A stretch of 64,000 bases of DNA from NCBI RefSeq assembly GCF_047675955.1, contig NC_132930.1, forward strand, positions 47,121,832-47,185,831, in the 5' to 3' direction. This document shows, piece after piece, positions 57,833 through 64,000 of this stretch; the first letter of the stretch is position 1, and each line of letters opens with the position of its first letter. The DNA is from Chlorocebus sabaeus. Its lineage: Eukaryota; Chordata; Mammalia; Primates; Cercopithecidae. The notes below the pieces were generated by a model that ran no database searches, was not told the DNA's origin, and worked only from the letters and a program-made list of their open reading frames with translations. Position numbers and translations under genes: made by a program.

Positions 57833-58023
57833 TGGCCAGGCGTAGTGGTGGTTCATACTTATAATTCCAGAACTTTGGGAGGCTGAGATGGGAGGACCGC
57901 TTGAAGCCAGGAGTTCAAGACCAGTCTGGGCAACAAAAGCAAGACCTCCATCTCATTTACTGTGATCACACCACTGCATTCCAGCCTGGGTTACAGAGCG
58001 AGACCCTGCCTCAACAAAAATAA
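57833..58023 (+). mobile_element. Alu with a large internal deletion
   Basis: Jumps from gcaagacctccatctcattt to actgtgatcacaccactgca, losing about 100 bases. Confidence 0.88.
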
Positions 58024-58449
58024 AGTTACACTGTGTGCCTGCATTCCCTTCTACTTCCTCTGCCTCTGACACCCCTGAGATGGCAAGACCAACCTCTCCT
58101 CTTCCTCCTCAACCTAGTCAATGTAAAGAGAATGAGGATGAAGACCTTTATCATGATCCACTTCCACTTAATAAATAGTAAACATTTTATCTTCTCTAAC
58201 TTACTTTATTGTAGGAATACAGTAGCTAATACCTATAAGAAACAAAATATTTGTTCATCGAATGTTTATAGTATTGGTAAGACTTCTGGTCAACAGTAGG
58301 CTTTTGGTAGCTAAGGTTTTGGAGAGTTGAAAGGTATAAGCAAATTTTTGACAGCACAAGAGGGTCAGCATCCCTAACCCCTGCTTTGTTCAAGGGTCAA
58401 CTGTCCTTAAAACAGGCAGTATAAGAATGACTGAAGAAAACTCACTGTT

Positions 58450-58645
58450 TACCCTTAAGCAAGAATCAACCCCTCCAAGCCTCAGTTCCTTTTTTGTAAA
58501 TGGAGGATTGAGGGGAAAAAAAAAAAACCTACTCAGAAGGTTGCCATAGAATCAAATGAGATATGGTAAATCAAGTGCTTGATACAGAGTCTAGCACATA
58601 GTAATCATTAGTCAAAATGGCAGCTATTTATTATCATTAAAATGA
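58450..58645 (+). mobile_element. MIR SINE with an internal A-run
   Basis: MIR text in order: cctcagttccttttttgtaa, aatcaaatgagatatggtaa, gtctagcacatagtaatcat and tatttattatcatt. A 12-base A-run lies inside it at about 58518. Confidence 0.7.
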
Positions 58646-58747
58646 TGAAATTTCAAACACAAGCAAAATAAAGCAGGAAAATGCAAAAAAAAATAAACGC
58701 ATGGGTAGAAAATTAAAATTAGAAAAATACTATAAGTAACAGATTAC

Positions 58748-58905
58748 TAGGAATGGACAGGGTGGCATGCACCCGTGGTCTCAGCTACTCAAGGAGGCTG
58801 AGGTGGGAAAATTGCTTAAGCCCGGGAAGTAAAGGCTGCAGTGAGCTTGACTGCACCACTGGGTGATAGAGCAAGACCCTGTCTCAAAAACAAACCAACA
58901 AAAAA
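58748..58905 (+). mobile_element. Alu right half, diverged
   Basis: Starts near ggcatgcacccgtggtctca and ends in a (CAAA)-type tail. Confidence 0.8.
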
Positions 58906-59220
58906 CAGAAGAAATAAATCTACAGTTACAGTCCTAACAATATTTAGTATCTGAAGAGAGGAATAGGGGATAGTCATTATATTCCCAGTAGCTACCACAG
59001 CAACCAGTACATAATAATGTGCTAAAGGGTGTTTGTTGAATGAACAGATTAAGAAAAACAACAAAACTGAGAACATTATACAGTATAACAAAACTTTAGA
59101 TGTCTGGCCAATGCTGTGCTTAAAGTTCATAGCTCTAATTGCTAGTATTATTTTGAACAGCTCAAGATTAAAAATAAATTCAGAAATGCCCTAAAGAGGA
59201 TGAGAATGAGTTGTTACTAA

Positions 59221-59372
59221 ATTTTTTTTTTTTTTGTGACAGAGTCTCGCTCTGTCGCCCCGGCTTGGAGTGCAGTGGTGCGATCTCTGCTCACTGCAAG
59301 CTCCGCCTCCTGGGTTCACACCATTCTCCTGCCTCAGCCTCCCGAGCAGCTGGGACCACAGGCGCCCACCAG
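59221..59372 (-). mobile_element. 5'-truncated young Alu with clean duplication
   Basis: Only the right monomer and T-run are present, with Y-type bases. TGTTACTAAAT is found at 59212-59222 and 59373-59383. Confidence 0.92.
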
Positions 59373-59410
59373 GTGTTACTAAATATTAAAACAGAAGTTA
59401 ACGAATCAGA

Positions 59411-59715
59411 GGTCAGGTGTGGTGGCTGACGCCTGTAATCCTAGCACTTCAGGAGGCTGAGGCAGGTGGATCACTTGAGGTCAGGAGTTCAAGACCAGCC
59501 TGGCCAACACGGCAAAACCCCATCTCTACTAAAAATAAAAAAATTAGCCAGGTGTGGTGGCAGGTGCCTGTAATTCCAGCTACTCAGGAGGCTGAGACAG
59601 TAGAATCGCTTGAACCCAGGAGGTGGAGGTTGCAGTGAGCTGAGATCATGCCAGTGCACTCCAGCTTCAGTGACAGAGTGAGATTCCGTCTCCAAAAAAA
59701 AAAAAAAAAAAAAAC
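59411..59715 (+). mobile_element. AluS-like
   Basis: Long uninterrupted A-tail. Lies 28 bases after the truncated antisense Alu. Confidence 0.94.
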
Positions 59716-60284
59716 ACTTTTAATTGAGTGAACAGATTGTCAAAATTGATTCAGCAAGAAACATTAAACCTAGACCGATGACCACAAAGAAATTTTCAGG
59801 TCTAGAAAGTTTAATGGGTCTTCTAAGGAACACAATAGTCCCAAGCACTAACAATGTGTTTTTACTTCATGGAGTTGAAAATTAAAATGTTTAACACCAA
59901 AAATATCTTGTAAGGTATGATATGTCACCTGGGCAACACAGGGAGGCTTCCTCTCAAAAAAGAAAAAAGTAGTAATAACAGTAACTACCTGGAATAAATA
60001 TTACATGGACCCCATAATATTCTCAAAGAAAGTCAGGTGTTTTAGTCCTCATGTCAACTAAAACCTTAGATAATGTAACTTTAAAATGAACACCTGTAAG
60101 AAAACCAAGCAACCAAATGAAAATCTCAAGAAATTGCTTTGTGAATATGTTACAGCAATTACTGGCTCTAAACTACAAAGACTGGTCAGAGAATCGGCAC
60201 ATCACTATTCCTGCTGCCTCTGTATCTGCTACAGTATCTCTGTGAGCCCCTTCAGCCCAAAGCGCTGAACAAGGCCTTTGCCTT

Positions 60285-60418
60285 TCTGTGCCTATTACCA
60301 CAGCATAAAACTGGGGTAACAACAGCACCTACTACTTCAAATTACTTTGAGGACTAGTAGCACACACATATATAAATGTTGAGAACAGTGTCTGATAAGC
60401 ATTGGCTAGTATTTAGAT
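60285..60418 (+). mobile_element. MIR SINE, 3' half
   Basis: aaaactggggtaacaacagc, actttgaggactagtag and gaacagtgtctgataagcat follow MIR order. The AluYR insertion lies just downstream. Confidence 0.6.
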
Positions 60419-60454
60419 ATACAGATTTAGTTTGCTTCTAAGAAATAAGGTCTC

Positions 60455-60770
60455 GGCCGGGCGCGGTGGCTCAAGCCTGTAATCCCAGCACTTTGGGAGG
60501 CCGAGACGGGCGGATCACGAGGTCAGGAGATCGAGACCATCCTGGTTAACATGGTGAAACCCCGTCTCAACTAAAAAATACAAAAAACTAGCCGGGCGAG
60601 GTGGCGGGCGCCTGTAGTCCCAGCTACTCGGGAGGCTGAGGCAGGAGAATGGCGTGAACCCGGGAGGCGGAGCTTGCAGTGAGCTGAGATCCGGCCACTG
60701 CACTCCAGCCTGGGTGACAGAGCGAGACTCCATCTCAAAAAAAAAAAAAAAAAAAAAAAAAAAAACAAAA
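60455..60770 (+). mobile_element. AluYR-like, young (Old World monkey type)
   Basis: Has ggctcaagcctgtaatcc, aaaactagccgggcgaggtg and gagatccggccactgc, which I associate with the AluYR group of macaques and relatives. Flanked by AAATAAGGTCTC. Long A-tail and preserved CpGs indicate recent insertion. Confidence 0.8.
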
Positions 60771-60804
60771 AAACAAATAAGGTCTCACCAGGCATCACCA
60801 TGGC

Positions 60805-60900
60805 ATCACCAGTTGGTGCACACCTGTAATCCCAGCTACTCAAGAGGCTGAGTCACAATAGTATCATTGTTCTCCAGCCTGGGAGACAGAGGCAGAGCAA
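60805..60900 (+). mobile_element. 7SL/FLAM-like fragment, sense half of an inverted pair
   Basis: Reads ggtgcacacctgtaatccca, then jumps to ctccagcctgggagacag. It faces a reversed relative directly downstream. Confidence 0.6.
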
Positions 60901-60904
60901 CAGC

Positions 60905-61058
60905 AAGTGCCACTATGTCACCCAGACTGGGGTGCAATGGCTATTCACAGGCACAACCATTGTGCAATACAGCCTTAAAACCCTGGGCTCAAGCCATCCT
61001 CCTGCCTCAGCCCCCTGAAGCTGGACCTATAGGTGCATGCCACTGCATCCTGCTCTAA
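60905..61058 (-). mobile_element. FLAM_A/7SL-like fragment, antisense
   Basis: Contains ggctattcacaggcacaacc, closer to 7SL RNA than to dimeric Alu, and then cctgggctcaagccatcctc. Confidence 0.65.
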
Positions 61059-61076
61059 CATTAATAACTGGGTGTG

Positions 61077-61384
61077 CCGGGCGCAGTGGCTCACGCCTGT
61101 AATCCCTGCACTCTGGGAGGCCGAGGAGGGCAGATCACTTGAGGTCAGGAGTTCAAGACCAGCCTGGCCAACACAGTGAAACCCTGTCTCTACTAAAATT
61201 ACAAAAAAATTAGTCAGGCACCGAGGTGGGGGATGCCTGTAATCCCAGCCAGTTGGGAGGCTGAGGCAAGGAGAATCACTTGAACCTGGGAGGTGGACGT
61301 TGCAATGAGCTGAGATCGCGCCACTGCACTCCAGCCCGGGCGACAATGCAAGACTCCATCTCAAAAAATAAAATAAAAAATAAA
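61077..61384 (+). mobile_element. AluS-like, clean duplication
   Basis: AATAACTGGGTGTG lies on both sides. Confidence 0.95.
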
Positions 61385-61729
61385 AAATAACTGGGTGTGT
61401 GCCACAGCTACTCAGTATTATTGCATATATCATTCAGTAGTGCCAAAAGAACTATAAGGAATCTGACCTCTCTTCTATTAGAGTCCTGGACTGCTGCTAC
61501 TTGCATCCCTCACTGTTGTCTAACTCACCTGAGACATAAGCCTCCTGAGGGCAGAGACCACTCCATGTGACATGTCCTTGTAATCTGACCATGGCAAGCA
61601 ACACACAAGAACATGTAGGGAAGATAGTGTCCACCAGTGAAGGGCAGAGGGCCCATCTTTATGGCTGATGGTGTGTACTTGTGAAGGGCAGGGGGCATAA
61701 TTCTTCTAAATGTTACGATCCCAGTATCT

Positions 61730-62028
61730 GGCCGGGCACGATGGCTCACGTCTGTAATCCCAGCACTTTGGGAGGCCAAGGCAGGCGGATCACCTGAGGT
61801 CAGGAGTTTAAGATCAGCCTGGCCAACATGGTGAAACCCCATCTCTACTAAAAATACAAAAATCAGGTGTGGTGGCAGGCGCCTGTAATCCCAGCTACTC
61901 AGGATACTAAGGCAAGAGAATCACTTGAATCCGGGAGGCAGAGGTTACAGTGAGCTGAGATCACGCCACTGCACTCCAGCACGGGTGACAGAACGAGACT
62001 CCATGTCAAAAAAAAAAAAAAAAAAAAA
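61730..62028 (+). mobile_element. AluS-like, clean duplication
   Basis: ATCCCAGTATCT lies on both sides. The linker after acaaaaatca is shortened. Confidence 0.95.
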
Positions 62029-63409
62029 ATCCCAGTATCTAACAAATGCCCAACACATTTAAAAACTCAATTATTATTTGCTTAATAAACTGCATCTTCG
62101 AAACAATTTCCCCATGAAGTCCACGCTCCTGATCCTCCTTCATGCCTAGCCCTGACTGAGTACTACTATTCCTGTTCTTGAACTTCCACAACCACCATGT
62201 CCAAGCCCCTGGTGTACCACACTTTTGCACATGCTGCCACGGCTACCTGGGATCTTCTTCCACCATCTCATCACCTGACCTGATTCTATGCTTTCTTGTG
62301 GCATAGGCCTCTGACATCTCTCACTTGAGAAGTGTCCCGGCCACCCTGGCCCCAAAGCTTGCTGTGCACTCTGCTGCCTGGCCTGATCAGTCACTCATGT
62401 CCCTTGCTGGAAGGCCTAGTGCTGGCTCTAACCCAAGGCCTGGGCAGAGGAGCATGGCACGCATTTGTGTGCGGGAGAAAGAGTAGGAGGAAGAAGTTAG
62501 AGGAGTGTGAACCAACAGAGGGGAGGGATGCCAGGCCTCCTTGCCACAGGCGGGTCACAAACCCAAAAGGCTGGAAGCTTCTATTCTCCAGAAGTTTTTC
62601 TTGATTTCATTCAGCTTTTCAATGCTTCCAATAGGCCAAAAGGTCAGAATTAATGACTTAATGTTGTTTTTGAAGAAACACTAAAAAGATAAAATTTTTA
62701 AATGTTTGTCTTTAATTTAAAATGATTAATCCATCTCATTAAAAAATGCCATGCATGTAGTATTTATTTACCCTCTCCCAGCTCCACATTTACTTAAGGC
62801 AGGTTATACATAAACGTGGATGCCACAGAAGAGGCTGCAGTCCTGGAAAGCATGCGTTTCGCTTCTGAGCATTAGAGACCCTCAGAGCTCCATTCTCAGC
62901 CACTTCCCACCTGATGCTCTTCTTCCACCAACCACATCCATGACCATCAATACACACAACTTCCAGAAGTTGGATTTAGGGGTCAATGTCTGTAGTACAA
63001 CTGCCTAATTCACATATCCCCTTGGATATCTCAAAGGCACTCTGAACTCAACATGTCCCAAGCCAAGTTTATGCGTGGTGGCATCTGCAGCAGCAGTGAA
63101 CGAGAGCACAGGATGCCTGGGCACCGTCTACTGCAAAGACAACGCAGGTGAGCAGATGCAGCAGCCTCAGCATGAGACAGGCCAGCCCTCTCAATCTCCA
63201 CCTGTGCTCCACTCCCCACGTTCCACAGAAGAGACCCCTTGCCCCACTCCCGATGTTCCACAGCACACATCGAGAGGGTGCAGCACATGCCCCATCAGAC
63301 GCCCACCCCACACTGACACCGCATCTCTAATTGGTCTTCCTGCCCCAGCCTTTGCCCCCACGCCCACAAGGCATCTGGAGGAGCTCTTTCAGAACTGACA
63401 CAACATCAC

Positions 63410-63725
63410 TCTTCTGCACAAAACTCTCCCACACTCCCCTCATAACACAACAAAAACCAAAGTTGTTTAATAAAAATCTTTCATATTTGTCCCGAGCCTC
63501 TCTGACTCATTCTGCTCCAGCCTCACAGGTCTCCTTATTACCTGGACACCTAAGGGTGCTCCCAGACGAGGCCTCTGTACTGCTTGTCTGCCTTTGAGTA
63601 GAAACTTCTTCCCCCAGATAAAGAGCTGGGCGCACCCCTCATCTCCCTCAGGCCTTGTTCAAGTATCACCACACTGGCAAGGCCTTTCCTGACCACCCCT
63701 CCCTACCTCTTCCCACCATGGGACA
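63410..63725 (-). mobile_element. L2 fragment, antisense
   Basis: The block ends with ggcaaggcctttcctgacca, characteristic of reversed L2. The text from 63480 (cgagcctctctgactcattc) fits the same element. Confidence 0.55.
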
Positions 63726-63956
63726 GGCTTTGTCCATCAGCCTCCCCAGCTGGAAAGTCACTTCAAGCAGTAGGGAGTCTAGAACAGAGCCCGACAGGGA
63801 GGTGCCCAGCAGACACTCCTGGAACAAATGCACAAGCACGGGGTGGCGTGGTAGCACCGAGGGATTGCAGGCATGGAGCAGACAGTCAAAGCGGTGAAAG
63901 CAAAGGAGGACCCATGTCCCACACGTGGCAATAAAAACACACATCCACACAAGGGC

Positions 63957-64000
63957 TTTTTTTTTTTTCTTTTGAAAACAGTTTCACTCTGTCACCGAGG
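63957..64000 (-). mobile_element. Alu cut by the window end
   Basis: T-run followed by cagtttcactctgtcaccga. Confidence 0.85.

Larger units (their letters stand above)
39935..64000 (-). other. FAM193A: FAM193A upstream intron or 5' region (partial)
   Basis: No exon that ends in phase 0 and could precede TPFSFG was recognised, and no CpG-island promoter is visible. Unassigned stretches over 300 bases include 39960-40680, 41480-42540, 44130-44790, 46320-48450, 52810-53470, 59720-60280 and 62400-63400. An alternative first exon in this part cannot be excluded by eye. Confidence 0.6.

Noticed and set aside
63064..63150. Possible plus-strand exon with ctgcag acceptor and gcaggtgagc donor
   Set aside because: The short frame has no recognisable similarity and the flanks are not pyrimidine-rich; chance sites are common in this GC-richer stretch.

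Overview
The window is primate genomic DNA, most likely from an Old World monkey. It is a very Alu-dense part of one protein-coding gene, not a bacterial or viral sequence. About 80 Alu elements or fragments are readable, together with old L1, L2, MIR, MaLR-LTR and hAT fossils. One young Alu (60455-60770) carries bases I recognise as diagnostic of the AluYR group of Old World monkeys, hence the lineage call. That call is from memory, not from a search.

The only gene I can support is FAM193A, on the minus strand. Four coding exons can be chained: 39689-39934, 11853-11986, 10705-10872 and 6041-6275, in transcript order. Each has AG/GT boundaries, the codon phases match at all three internal junctions, and the chain reads 261 codons without a stop. 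It begins inside a cysteine-rich N-terminal region (CLLC, CPDC, then CSCEAC) and runs into a charged helical region. The start codon and upstream exons lie beyond 64000 or were not recognised. The downstream exons lie beyond position 1.

Layout: 1-6040 is downstream intron with a decayed hAT copy, Alus and an LTR-derived retrocopy. 6041-11986 holds three exons. 11987-39688 is a 27.7 kb intron with a fragmented old L1 (about 18.5-25.2 kb), an adducin-like exon copy (27188-27336), a second hAT copy (27549-28950) and a head-to-tail Alu array (31.9-33.0 kb). 39689-39934 is the cysteine-rich exon. 39935-64000 is upstream intron with L2, L1, an MST LTR and more Alus.

I found no previously undescribed multi-gene system. 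The points most worth checking are the adducin-like exon with its own splice flanks, several perfect inverted repeats that look like template-switch products, the two hAT fossils, the LTR-transcript retrocopy, the Alu/polypurine composite, and the uncharacterised cysteine pairs of FAM193A.
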